Assembly (NCBI RefSeq): GCF_002094855.1
Contig: NZ_ARYN01000007.1
Span: 1-64,000 of the forward strand
Direction: 5' to 3'
Length of the DNA: 64,000 bases
DNA from: Zunongwangia atlantica 22II14-10F7
GTDB lineage: Bacteria > Bacteroidota > Bacteroidia > Flavobacteriales > Flavobacteriaceae
A model generated the notes under the pieces. It worked only from the letters and a program-made list of their open reading frames with translations. It made no database searches and was not told the DNA's origin. The translations under genes were made by a program, and so were the position numbers. Shown here piece by piece: positions 18,606 through 26,603 of this stretch (the stretch's first letter is position 1; each line of letters starts with the position of its first letter).

Positions 18606-19604
18606 ATGAAGAAAATAACAAAAGCCACGTATTTAAAGTGGTATGAGGATATGCTGTTTTGGCGTAAGTTCGAAGATAAACTTGCGCAGGTTTATATTCA
18701 GCAAAAAGTAAGAGGTTTTTTACATTTGTATAACGGACAAGAGGCTATCCTGGCAGGTGCTTTACATGCGATGGATACCGATAAAGATCGTATGATTACA
18801 GCTTATCGTAACCACGTTCAGCCAATTGGATTAGGTGTAGATCCTAAGAAAGTAATGGCCGAGCTGTATGGTAAAGGAACTGGAACGTCACAAGGTCTTG
18901 GAGGTTCTATGCATATTTTCTCTAAAGAACATCGTTTTTATGGTGGTCACGGTATCGTTGGGGGACAGATTCCTCTAGGTGCAGGGCTTGCTTTTGCAGA
19001 TAAATATTTTAAAAGAGATGCGGTTACCTTAACTTTTATGGGTGATGGAGCTACTCGTCAGGGATCATTACATGAAACCTTAACGATGGCTGTAAATTGG
19101 AATCTTCCTGTAGTTTTCTGTGTAGAGAATAATGGATATGCAATGGGAACTTCGGTAGCTAGAACAGCTAGAAGTACAGATATATATAAATTAGGTAATG
19201 GTTACGAAATGCCATGTGCGCCTGTAGATGCTATGGATCCTGAAAAAGTTGCTGAAGCTTTAGATGAAGCAATTACTCGTGCAAGAAAAGGAGAAGGGCC
19301 TACTTTCTTAGAGTTAAAAACATATCGTTATAGAGGTCACTCTATGAGTGATGCTCAGCATTACAGAACTAAAGAAGAAGTTGCAGAATACCAAAAGATA
19401 GATCCTATCACTAAGGTTAGAGATATTCTTATCGAAAAGAAATATGCAACTGAAGATGATATAAAGAAAATCGACAAGCGAGTTAAGGATAAGGTGAAAG
19501 AATGTGAGCAATTCGCAGACGAGTCAGATTTCCCAGAAAAGAATGTAATGTACGATGTGGTTTACGAACAAGAAGATTATCCGTTCTTACCACATAAACT
19601 ATAA
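18606..19604 (+). CDS. pdhA: Pyruvate dehydrogenase E1 component, alpha subunit
   Basis: Thiamine-diphosphate-dependent alpha subunit of the E1 heterotetramer that decarboxylates pyruvate and loads the lipoyl group of E2. The 332 residues include RGFLHLYNGQEAILAG, HGIVGGQIPLGAGLAFA and the ThDP/Mg motif MGDGATRQGSLHE with NNGYAMGT. The phosphorylation-loop region YRYRGHSMSDAQHYR is also present. E2 starts 5 bp downstream. The beta subunit (pdhB) is not in the window; a detached pdhB is common in this phylum as far as I recall. The match to pyruvate rather than branched-chain substrates rests on motif likeness and the E2 partner. Confidence 0.95.
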   Translation: MKKITKATYLKWYEDMLFWRKFEDKLAQVYIQQKVRGFLHLYNGQEAILAGALHAMDTDKDRMITAYRNHVQPIGLGVDPKKVMAELYGKGTGTSQGLGGSMHIFSKEHRFYGGHGIVGGQIPLGAGLAFADKYFKRDAVTLTFMGDGATRQGSLHETLTMAVNWNLPVVFCVENNGYAMGTSVARTARSTDIYKLGNGYEMPCAPVDAMDPEKVAEALDEAITRARKGEGPTFLELKTYRYRGHSMSDAQHYRTKEEVAEYQKIDPITKVRDILIEKKYATEDDIKKIDKRVKDKVKECEQFADESDFPEKNVMYDVVYEQEDYPFLPHKL

Positions 19605-19609
19605 TAATT

Positions 19610-21232
19610 ATGGCAGAAGTAATTAATATGCCTCGATTAAGCGACACCATGGAAGAAGGTGTTGTGGCAAAGTGGTTAAAACAAAAAGGAGATAAAGTAG
19701 CTGAAGGTGATATCCTTGCTGAAATCGAGACAGATAAAGCAACGATGGAATTTGAATCATTCCACGAAGGAACACTTTTATATATAGGAATCGAAGAAGG
19801 AGAAACTGCTCCTGTAGATACATTGCTAGCTATTATTGGTGAAGAAGGTGAAGATATTTCTTCATTAATTGATGGTAATGGTGGTTCTTCTGAAGAGACT
19901 TCGTCAAATAATGATGATGATAGCGAAGAAGAGGCTGAAGATGAAGATTCTTCTGAAGCTGGTGAAATTCCAGAAGGTGTAGAAATCGTAAAAATGCCTC
20001 GACTTAGTGATACTATGGAAGAGGGAACGGTTGCTACCTGGTTAAAGCAAGAAGGTGATAAGGTTGTAGAAGGAGATATTCTTGCTGAAATCGAAACTGA
20101 TAAAGCAACTATGGAATTCGAATCTTTCTATGAAGGAACACTTCTTAAGATTGGTATTCCTGAGGGAGAAACTGCTCCTGTAGATAGTTTATTAGCAATC
20201 ATTGGTCCTGAAGGAACAGATGTTTCTAATGTAACTGGAGATTCTGCTGGTAAAAAAGCTGCTCCTAAAAAAGAGAAAAAATCTGAAGCAAAAGAAGAGA
20301 AGAAAGAAGAATCAACTTCAACTTCATCAGATTCATCTTCAGAAGGAGGTAGAATCTTTGCTTCTCCTTTAGCTAAGAAAATGGCTGAAGATAAAGGAAT
20401 CGATCTTTCTAAAGTAGAAGGTTCAGGAGAAAACGGAAGAATCGTTAAAAAAGATATCGAATCTTACAAACCATCTGAAGCTCCTGCTCCTAAAGAAACT
20501 AAAAAAGAAGCAGAAACTTCTGTAGCTGCTCCTTATGTTCCTGCTGGTGAAGAAAGTTTCGAGGAAATTAAGAATTCTCAAATGAGAAAGACGATTGCTA
20601 AACGTCTTGGAGAATCTAAATTTAGTGCTCCTCATTACTACCTTACTATAGAGGTTGATATGGAAAATGCAATGGCATCTAGAAAGCAAATCAATGCAAT
20701 GCCAGATGTAAAAGTTTCTTTCAACGATATGGTAATTAAAGCAAGTGCAATGGCACTTCGTAAGCATCCTCAGGTAAATAGCCAATGGACAGGTGATGCA
20801 ATGAAAATTGCTAAACACATCCATATGGGAGTTGCTGTTGCTGTAGAAGAAGGTCTTGTGGTACCTGTACTTAAATTTGCAGATCAAATGTCTATGACGC
20901 AAATTGGAGGAAACGTAAAAGATCTTGCAGGTAAAGCGCGTAACAAAAAACTTCAGCCAAAAGAAATGGAAGGAAGTACGTTTACCGTATCTAACTTGGG
21001 AATGTTTGGTATTACTGAATTTACTAGTATCATCAACCAGCCTAACTCAGCAATTCTTTCAGTAGGAACAATTGTAGAGAAGCCTGTAGTTAAAAATGGA
21101 GAGATTGTAGTTGGTCATACAATGAAGCTTACTTTAGCTTGTGATCATAGAACTGTAGACGGTGCTACTGGTGCTGCTTTCTTACAGGATCTTAAAACTT
21201 ATATCGAGAATCCAGTTACTATGCTTGCTTAA
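19610..21232 (+). CDS. pdhC: Pyruvate dehydrogenase E2, dihydrolipoamide acetyltransferase
   Basis: Core acetyltransferase of the pyruvate dehydrogenase complex. The 540 residues contain two lipoyl domains, each with the lipoylation sequence ETDKATMEF (lysines near residues 44 and 168). They are separated by acidic Ser/Glu/Asp linkers (about 88-120). A Lys/Glu-rich linker follows, then the peripheral subunit-binding domain (ASPLAKKMAEDKGIDLSKV, about 248-285) and the catalytic domain ending in DHRTVDG with His513. The E1-alpha gene is 5 bp upstream and a strong terminator follows at 21262. The two lipoyl domains are near-copies of each other at protein level, indicating internal duplication. 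Confidence 0.96.
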   Translation: MAEVINMPRLSDTMEEGVVAKWLKQKGDKVAEGDILAEIETDKATMEFESFHEGTLLYIGIEEGETAPVDTLLAIIGEEGEDISSLIDGNGGSSEETSSNNDDDSEEEAEDEDSSEAGEIPEGVEIVKMPRLSDTMEEGTVATWLKQEGDKVVEGDILAEIETDKATMEFESFYEGTLLKIGIPEGETAPVDSLLAIIGPEGTDVSNVTGDSAGKKAAPKKEKKSEAKEEKKEESTSTSSDSSSEGGRIFASPLAKKMAEDKGIDLSKVEGSGENGRIVKKDIESYKPSEAPAPKETKKEAETSVAAPYVPAGEESFEEIKNSQMRKTIAKRLGESKFSAPHYYLTIEVDMENAMASRKQINAMPDVKVSFNDMVIKASAMALRKHPQVNSQWTGDAMKIAKHIHMGVAVAVEEGLVVPVLKFADQMSMTQIGGNVKDLAGKARNKKLQPKEMEGSTFTVSNLGMFGITEFTSIINQPNSAILSVGTIVEKPVVKNGEIVVGHTMKLTLACDHRTVDGATGAAFLQDLKTYIENPVTMLA

Positions 21233-21261
21233 TCAAGCTGGTAATTTTAGAATATTATGGA

Positions 21262-21292
21262 ATCCCGCGTTTACTCGCGGGATTTTTTTATT
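21262..21292 (+). terminator. Terminator after pdhC
   Basis: An 8-bp GC-rich stem (atcccgcg 21262-21269 with cgcgggat 21276-21283), 6-nt loop and T7 tail. It falls inside a possible N-terminal extension of the next reading frame, which argues for starting that gene at 21302. Confidence 0.9.
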
Positions 21293-21301
21293 TTAGCTAT
21301 T

Positions 21302-22252
21302 ATGAGAAAACCACTTAAAAACTTAGGAATTCTAGCTATAGGTTTAGCTGGGATGCTTTCCTGTAATGCACAGGAGAATGCAGCAATAGATATTTCTGCG
21401 GAAGATATGAAAGCTAATTTGGAGTATTTGGCTTCAGATGATCTAATGGGGCGTAAAACAGGGACTGAAGGAATCGAAAAAGCAGCCAGTTTTATCACGA
21501 ATATTTTCGAAGAAAACGGAGTAAAACCTTATTACGAGACTTATCGTGATCATTTTAAAATTGGGGACGTAGAGGCTTTTAATATCGTTGGTTATTTAGA
21601 AGGTAATGATGCTGAGCTAAAAGATGAATTTGTAGTTATTGGTGCGCATTACGATCATATTGGTGTTGGTAAGGAAGTAGATGGAGATAGCATTGCAAAT
21701 GGCGCTAACGATAATGCTGCCGGTACCACAGCTGTTGTAGAGTTGGCGAAATATTTTTCTGAGATTAAAGATAATAAACGCAGTATTTTATTCATTCTTT
21801 TTAGCGGTGAAGAAATGGGCTTAAAAGGTTCTTTTCATAGTGCTAAAAAGCTTAAAGAAGCTGGGTTGGATCTTTATACTATGATTAATCTTGAAATGAT
21901 AGGTGTGCCAATGACGGGGAAAGATTATCTTGCTTATGTCACCGGTTTTGAAGAAACCAATCTTGCTGAGAAATTTAACCAGTACACAGGCGAGAAAACT
22001 TTAGGTTTTTTTGAAGGAGCAAAACAGATGAATCTTTTTAAAAGAAGCGATAACTATCCTTTTTATGCTGAATTTAATGTGCCTTCCCAAACCATTTGTA
22101 CTTTCGATTTCACTAATTATTCATATTACCATCACGTAAAAGATGAGGTTTCAGAAATGAATCCAGAGCATATGGCTAATGTTGTTGAAGCAATTATTCC
22201 TGGTATTCACCAAATCCTGAATACTCCAGAGAAAGAGATAAAAATGAATTAG
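21302..22252 (+). CDS. M28-family zinc peptidase lipoprotein
   Basis: Probable exported aminopeptidase-type metallopeptidase with two zinc ions. I start it at the ATG at 21302, after the pdhC terminator, giving 316 residues. The N-terminus is a lipoprotein signal with lipobox MLSC (cysteine at residue 21). Zinc-ligand blocks of M28 are present: VIGAHYDHIG, ANGANDNAAGTTAVVE, LFSGEEMGLKGS and a C-terminal CTFDFTNYSYYHHVKDE containing the last histidine. It should act on periplasmic or surface peptides; the substrate is unknown. An SDR gene begins 1 bp after its stop, so the two are co-transcribed, perhaps with SprT and DUF389. Confidence 0.9.
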   Translation: MRKPLKNLGILAIGLAGMLSCNAQENAAIDISAEDMKANLEYLASDDLMGRKTGTEGIEKAASFITNIFEENGVKPYYETYRDHFKIGDVEAFNIVGYLEGNDAELKDEFVVIGAHYDHIGVGKEVDGDSIANGANDNAAGTTAVVELAKYFSEIKDNKRSILFILFSGEEMGLKGSFHSAKKLKEAGLDLYTMINLEMIGVPMTGKDYLAYVTGFEETNLAEKFNQYTGEKTLGFFEGAKQMNLFKRSDNYPFYAEFNVPSQTICTFDFTNYSYYHHVKDEVSEMNPEHMANVVEAIIPGIHQILNTPEKEIKMN

Positions 22253-22253
22253 A

Positions 22254-22937
22254 ATGAAGAATGTTGTAATTACTGGAACAAGCCGAGGAATTGGCTTTGA
22301 ACTGGTGAAACTTTTTGCTGAAGAAAATTATAATGTGCTGGCGCTGTCTAGAAATGATGCGCCAGTAGCCAAGCTGAAATTCGATAATATTAGCAGCTTT
22401 TCTTTTGATCTTGGACAGGAAACCGATTTAAAAAAAGCTTCAGAATTTGTGCAAAATGAATGGAATGGTAAAGTTGATATTCTTATTCATAACGCGGGTG
22501 CTTTTCTGAATAAAGCATTTCAGGAAACCAAATTAGAAGAATTTAGAGCTATTTACGAGGTAAATGTATTCGGTTTAATAGGCTTAACTCAGCAATTAAT
22601 ACCATTTATGACGTCTGCATCTCATATTGTTAGCATTAGTAGTATGGGCGGTGTTCAGGGAAGTATGAAATTCGCTGGTTTATCGGCATATTCTTCAAGC
22701 AAAGCCGCAATTATCACATTAACCGAATTGCTTGCCGAAGAATATAAAGAAAAGGGGCCTGTTTTTAATGTTTTGGCCTTAGGGGCTGTGCAAACCGAAA
22801 TGTTGGCTGCAGCATTTCCGGGATTAGAAGCGCCACTTTCAGCAGCAGAAATGGCTTCATATATTAAGAATTTCAGTATTACAGGAAGCAAATTTTATAA
22901 CGGGAAGCTGCTTCAGGTTTCAAATAGTACGCCGTAA
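22254..22937 (+). CDS. Short-chain dehydrogenase/reductase
   Basis: Cytosolic NAD(P)-dependent oxidoreductase of the classical SDR type, 227 residues. The cofactor motif TGTSRGIG lies at residues 7-14, followed by the structural HNAGA motif and a catalytic YSSSK with Tyr146 and Lys150. A serine two segments earlier (HIVSISSMGG) supplies the triad. The C-terminal part is short, so the substrate pocket cannot be inferred. It follows the M28 peptidase by 1 bp and precedes the SprT-like gene by 9 bp. Confidence 0.92.
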   Translation: MKNVVITGTSRGIGFELVKLFAEENYNVLALSRNDAPVAKLKFDNISSFSFDLGQETDLKKASEFVQNEWNGKVDILIHNAGAFLNKAFQETKLEEFRAIYEVNVFGLIGLTQQLIPFMTSASHIVSISSMGGVQGSMKFAGLSAYSSSKAAIITLTELLAEEYKEKGPVFNVLALGAVQTEMLAAAFPGLEAPLSAAEMASYIKNFSITGSKFYNGKLLQVSNSTP

Positions 22938-22946
22938 GACTTTAAA

Positions 22947-23546
22947 ATGAATCAGGTGTTATCCAGATATTTACCAAGCCATGCGGTAGAGCCGGCTTTT
23001 ATGCTTATTAAAGATAATAATGTGCATTTAAAAGTGGTAGACGAGCGTAGAACGCGACATGGCGATTACCGCAGAATGCCAGATGGTACTCAGCAAATCA
23101 CGGTTAATGCCAACCTGAATAAATATCGGTTTTTAATTACTTTGGTACACGAAATTGCCCATTTACTGGCTTTCGAGAAATATGGCCGAAGAATAAAACC
23201 ACACGGGCAGGAATGGAAATTTACCTTCAGAAATCTAATGTTACCATTTATTCGTCCAGAGATATTTCCGTCAAAGTTACTTCCTATTATTGCAAGTCAT
23301 TTTAGAAATCCTACAGCAAGTAGTGATACAGATGCCCGCTTATCTATCGCGTTAAAAAGTTTTGATCAGCCAAACGATAAAAACTATATTTTTGAAGTTC
23401 CGGCAGGAGCTTTATTTCGAATTTATAACGGGAAGGTTTTCAAAAAAGGTCCAAAACGAATTAAGCGATATGAATGTCTGGAAGTAAGTACCGGGAAGAT
23501 TTATTTATTTCAGCCTAATGCTGAAGTAGAACTTTTAAAAGCTTAG
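22947..23546 (+). CDS. SprT-like zinc metalloprotein
   Basis: SprT-domain protein of 199 residues. It has the gluzincin motif HEIAH (His68, Glu69, His72) followed by KYGRRIKPHGQEWKF, which supplies the usual third histidine. SprT/Spartan proteins are metal-dependent proteases or nucleic-acid-associated factors, and the bacterial role is poorly known. The C-terminal 80 residues (FEVPAGALFRIYNGKVFKKG) are a small beta-rich domain seen in Bacteroidota homologues. It is probably co-transcribed with the preceding SDR and the following DUF389 gene (22 bp gap). Confidence 0.85.
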   Translation: MNQVLSRYLPSHAVEPAFMLIKDNNVHLKVVDERRTRHGDYRRMPDGTQQITVNANLNKYRFLITLVHEIAHLLAFEKYGRRIKPHGQEWKFTFRNLMLPFIRPEIFPSKLLPIIASHFRNPTASSDTDARLSIALKSFDQPNDKNYIFEVPAGALFRIYNGKVFKKGPKRIKRYECLEVSTGKIYLFQPNAEVELLKA

Positions 23547-23568
23547 TATTTGATATTTTTCTGAAGCT

Positions 23569-24987
23569 ATGGAAAACGAGAATGAGAATTTAGAGAAGAA
23601 AGAAGAATACCGCGTACAGGCAAAAGGCTTTTTGCAAAGTACAAAGGTCTTTGTAAATGATCTTTTAGATATACGTACAGATAGTGATCGAGAGTCGACA
23701 TTAGAGGCGGTACGAAAAGATATTTCCTTTAAAGGGCATAACGCCTGGATTCTTATTTTCTCCATTTTTGTAGCTTCCATTGGGCTAAATGTAAGTAGTA
23801 CAGCAGTGGTTATTGGTGCCATGCTTATTTCGCCCCTAATGGGACCAATTGTTGGGATTGGCATGTCTGTGGCAATAAATGATGTTGATACTTTAAGAAA
23901 GTCGCTTAAAAACCTAGGGATTATGGTGGTTTTAAGTGTGCTTACAGCTTTTGTATATTTCAAAATTTCTCCGGTTACCGAGATCACTCCAGAGTTAGAA
24001 GCTAGAACCTATCCAACGATATTAGACGTTTTAGTCGCTATTTTTGGTGGTTTGGCGCTAATCGTTGGGAAATCAAAAAAAGGAACAATTGCCAGTGTGA
24101 TTATGGGAGTAGCGATTGCTACTGCTTTAATGCCGCCACTTTGTACCGTTGGTTTTGGTCTGGCAAATTCACAATGGCAAAATGCCGGGGGTGCTTTTTA
24201 CCTATTTTCGATAAATGCGGTATTTATCGCACTATCTACTTTTGCGGTAACTAAATTACTTGGTTTTCCTTTGGTGCGTTATGCTAATAGTAAGCGTAGA
24301 AGAAGAACAGCACAGGTAGCATCGGCCGTTGCAGTTATTGTGATGATTCCAAGTATTATTCTTTTTATAAATCTGCTGAATAAAACTTTGTTCGAAACTA
24401 AAGCAAAAGACTTTGTGTCTAATGATGTGCGCTATCTGGGGACAGAGGTTTTAAAACAGGAAGCTGATTTTGATGATAAAACAATCGATATTTATTTGAT
24501 TGGTAAACGTGTTCCTGAAACTACTGTGGCAACCTGGAGAGCCAGATTAGCTGAGATTGAAGCACTAAAAGAATCAAAATTAATTGTGCATCAAAGTGCT
24601 GAAGAAGGCGGTAATTTAGATGAACTTTCAACCCAGGTTAGAAGCGGAATTTTGGAAGATCTATATCTTAAAAATCAGGAAGTGATTGAGGATAAAGATT
24701 CGAGAATAAAACTGCTGGAGGATCGTATTAATAGCTTTAGAAGTTCTCTATTCGATTTTAATAGCTTAAGCAAAGAGGCGCAGGCCAATTATGAAGAGAT
24801 CGAAAATCTTGGTTATTCTAACCAAATCGTTACAGATTTTAAAAAGACAGACACTATTCCTACCTTTTCGATAACCTGGAAAAACAACATCTCGTCCAGA
24901 GAAAAAGAAGCAAATAGACAGAAGTTTGAAAAATGGCTGAATGTTAGATTAGCCTTGGACACGCTAACAGTAAAATCGGTTAATTAA
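23569..24987 (+). CDS. DUF389 (TIGR00341-like) membrane protein
   Basis: Integral inner-membrane protein of 472 residues with six or so hydrophobic segments between about residues 55 and 270. It carries the DUF389 hallmark VIGAMLISPLMGPIVGIG and the later IMGVAIATALMPPLCTVGFG. After the last helix (VIVMIPSIILFINLL) comes a soluble C-terminal region of about 180 residues containing a coiled-coil-like stretch (DKDSRIKLLEDRINSF). The biochemical function of DUF389 is not known; transport has been suggested. The stop codon interlocks with that of the convergent ABC ATPase (4-bp overlap at 24984-24987), and no terminator is visible there. Confidence 0.88.
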   Translation: MENENENLEKKEEYRVQAKGFLQSTKVFVNDLLDIRTDSDRESTLEAVRKDISFKGHNAWILIFSIFVASIGLNVSSTAVVIGAMLISPLMGPIVGIGMSVAINDVDTLRKSLKNLGIMVVLSVLTAFVYFKISPVTEITPELEARTYPTILDVLVAIFGGLALIVGKSKKGTIASVIMGVAIATALMPPLCTVGFGLANSQWQNAGGAFYLFSINAVFIALSTFAVTKLLGFPLVRYANSKRRRRTAQVASAVAVIVMIPSIILFINLLNKTLFETKAKDFVSNDVRYLGTEVLKQEADFDDKTIDIYLIGKRVPETTVATWRARLAEIEALKESKLIVHQSAEEGGNLDELSTQVRSGILEDLYLKNQEVIEDKDSRIKLLEDRINSFRSSLFDFNSLSKEAQANYEEIENLGYSNQIVTDFKKTDTIPTFSITWKNNISSREKEANRQKFEKWLNVRLALDTLTVKSVN

Positions 24988-25748
24988 TAACCTTTTAATT
25001 GTGCATCTCTTACCTTTTTAAAAAGGTCTGAAGAATATACAAAATCGGTTACTGTTTTATCTTCTGTTCTAAAAATCTCGTCTTTGGTTCCTGTCCAGGC
25101 TAAAACGCCATCTTTAAGGAAAGCGATTTTTTCACCAATTTCTAAAACCGAATTCATATCGTGGGTAATTATGATAGTTGTAATATCAAATTCGTGAGTG
25201 ATTTCCTGAATTAGATTATCAATTACCGTTGCTGTAGTTGGATCTAGACCAGAGTTAGGTTCGTCACAAAAAAGGTATTTTGGTCTGTTCACGATTGCAC
25301 GAGCGATAGATACCCGCTTTTGCATCCCACCACTAATTTCTGAAGGCATTTTATCGTCTGCTCCCACAAGGTTTACACGTTCCAGAACTATTTTTACACG
25401 TTCTTCCATTTCAGACTTTTTCATTTTGGTGAACATCTTTAATGGGAACATCACATTTTCTTTTACGGTCATCGAATCAAATAACGCACCGCCCTGAAAT
25501 ACCATTCCTATTTCTTTCCGTAATTCACGTCGCTCTTCATCAGTAAATTCGCTGTATGGTTTTCCGTCGTATTCTATGATTCCTTTTTCCGGAGTAAAAA
25601 TTCCGAGCATATTTTTTAAAAACACACTCTTTCCAGATCCAGATTGGCCAATAATAAGATTTGTTTTTCCGCGTTCAAAAACAAAATTAAGTCCTTTTAA
25701 AACTTCTTCACCGCTAAATGACTTATGTAAATCTTTTACTTCTATCAT
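24984..25748 (-). CDS. MlaF-type ABC transporter ATP-binding protein
   Basis: ATPase of a phospholipid/MCE-type ABC system, 254 residues. The Walker A is IIGQSGSGKSVFLKNML (about 33-49), the Q-loop is in GMVFQGGALFDSMTV, the signature is EISGGMQKRVSIARAI, and Walker B is YLFCDEPNSGLDP. The GGAL-FDS-type Q-loop and SGGMQKR signature are those of MlaF/Ttg2A rather than importers for small solutes. The permease gene is 2 bp upstream on the same strand. An MCE-domain (MlaD) gene is not in this window, so the lipid-binding partner must be elsewhere. Confidence 0.92.
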   Translation of the reverse strand: MIEVKDLHKSFSGEEVLKGLNFVFERGKTNLIIGQSGSGKSVFLKNMLGIFTPEKGIIEYDGKPYSEFTDEERRELRKEIGMVFQGGALFDSMTVKENVMFPLKMFTKMKKSEMEERVKIVLERVNLVGADDKMPSEISGGMQKRVSIARAIVNRPKYLFCDEPNSGLDPTTATVIDNLIQEITHEFDITTIIITHDMNSVLEIGEKIAFLKDGVLAWTGTKDEIFRTEDKTVTDFVYSSDLFKKVRDAQLKGY

Positions 25749-25750
25749 AA

Positions 25751-26488
25751 TTAACTTAATAGTAATTGAGTGGTTGCATAATTAGTGATAATTAAAACCA
25801 CGCTAGTCCATACAAAAGCAGTGGTGCTGGCCTGTCCTACTTCTAAAGCTCCACCTTTCATATAATATCCGTGATAGGCGGGGACGGTAGCCAGAATAAA
25901 GGAAAATAAAAAGGTTTTTATAAATGCGTAAACAAGATGAAACGTAACAAAATCGTCCTGAAGCCCCGTTATAAAAGCATCTGGCTTTACAAATCCTCCT
26001 AAAACAGCGGCCACATAAGCTCCTAAAATTCCTAAGAACATAGAAATCGCTATTACAAAAGGATAAGTTAACATAGCGATGATCTTTGGAAAGATCAGGT
26101 AGTTTTTTGAATTAATTCCCATAACCTCTAATGCATCAATTTGTTCGGTTACACGCATAGAGCCAATGCTGGAAGTAATAAATGAACCTACTTTTCCTGC
26201 CATAATTATAGAAATAAAGGTTGGCGAAAACTCCAGTATTACCGATTGCCTTGCTGCAAATGCTACCAGACTTTTAGGAATAAGCGGGTTGTTTAAATTT
26301 AATGCAGTTTGGATGGCTACCACCGCTCCAATAAAAAATGATAGAAAACAAACAATCCCTAAAGATCCAATAATTAGTTCGTCTATTTCCTTAAAAATAA
26401 GATCTTTTAAAACCGATCGTTTAGTCATTCTGCCAAAGACACCTTTCAGCATTAAAAAATATTCACCGATGGAGTGTAGATAGGTCAT
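25751..26488 (-). CDS. MlaE-type ABC transporter permease
   Basis: Permease of the MlaE/DUF140 family, 245 residues with about five membrane segments. Conserved blocks include FIGAVVAIQTALNL, EFSPTFISIIMAGKVGSFITSSIGSM and RVTEQIDALEVMGINSKNYLIFPKI, the last being the family's conserved coupling loop. It pairs with the ATPase 2 bp downstream. In Proteobacteria the complex moves phospholipids between the membranes to maintain outer-membrane asymmetry; I infer the same role here. Confidence 0.93.
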   Translation of the reverse strand: MTYLHSIGEYFLMLKGVFGRMTKRSVLKDLIFKEIDELIIGSLGIVCFLSFFIGAVVAIQTALNLNNPLIPKSLVAFAARQSVILEFSPTFISIIMAGKVGSFITSSIGSMRVTEQIDALEVMGINSKNYLIFPKIIAMLTYPFVIAISMFLGILGAYVAAVLGGFVKPDAFITGLQDDFVTFHLVYAFIKTFLFSFILATVPAYHGYYMKGGALEVGQASTTAFVWTSVVLIITNYATTQLLLS

Positions 26489-26572
26489 TCAACAATTTTT
26501 GTAAAGCTAAAATACTAAATTTTACTTCGAAAGTATTTAACGTAGAATTAAACTTTAACGTCTTAAGTTTAG

Positions 26573-26580
26573 TACTTTTG
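26573..26580 (+). promoter_or_regulatory. Putative -7 box for the PafA-like phosphatase
   Basis: TACTTTTG matches TAnnTTTG. The transcript would start near 26587, after the GTG at 26583. This favours the ATG at 26604 as the true start. No clear -33 element was seen. Confidence 0.35.
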
Positions 26581-26603
26581 AAGTGTTCTTCAAACAAATA
26601 ATT

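Noticed and set aside
21257-21301. 15-codon N-terminal extension of the M28 peptidase
   Set aside because: It contains the pdhC terminator hairpin and would precede the lipoprotein signal; the ATG at 21302 is chosen.
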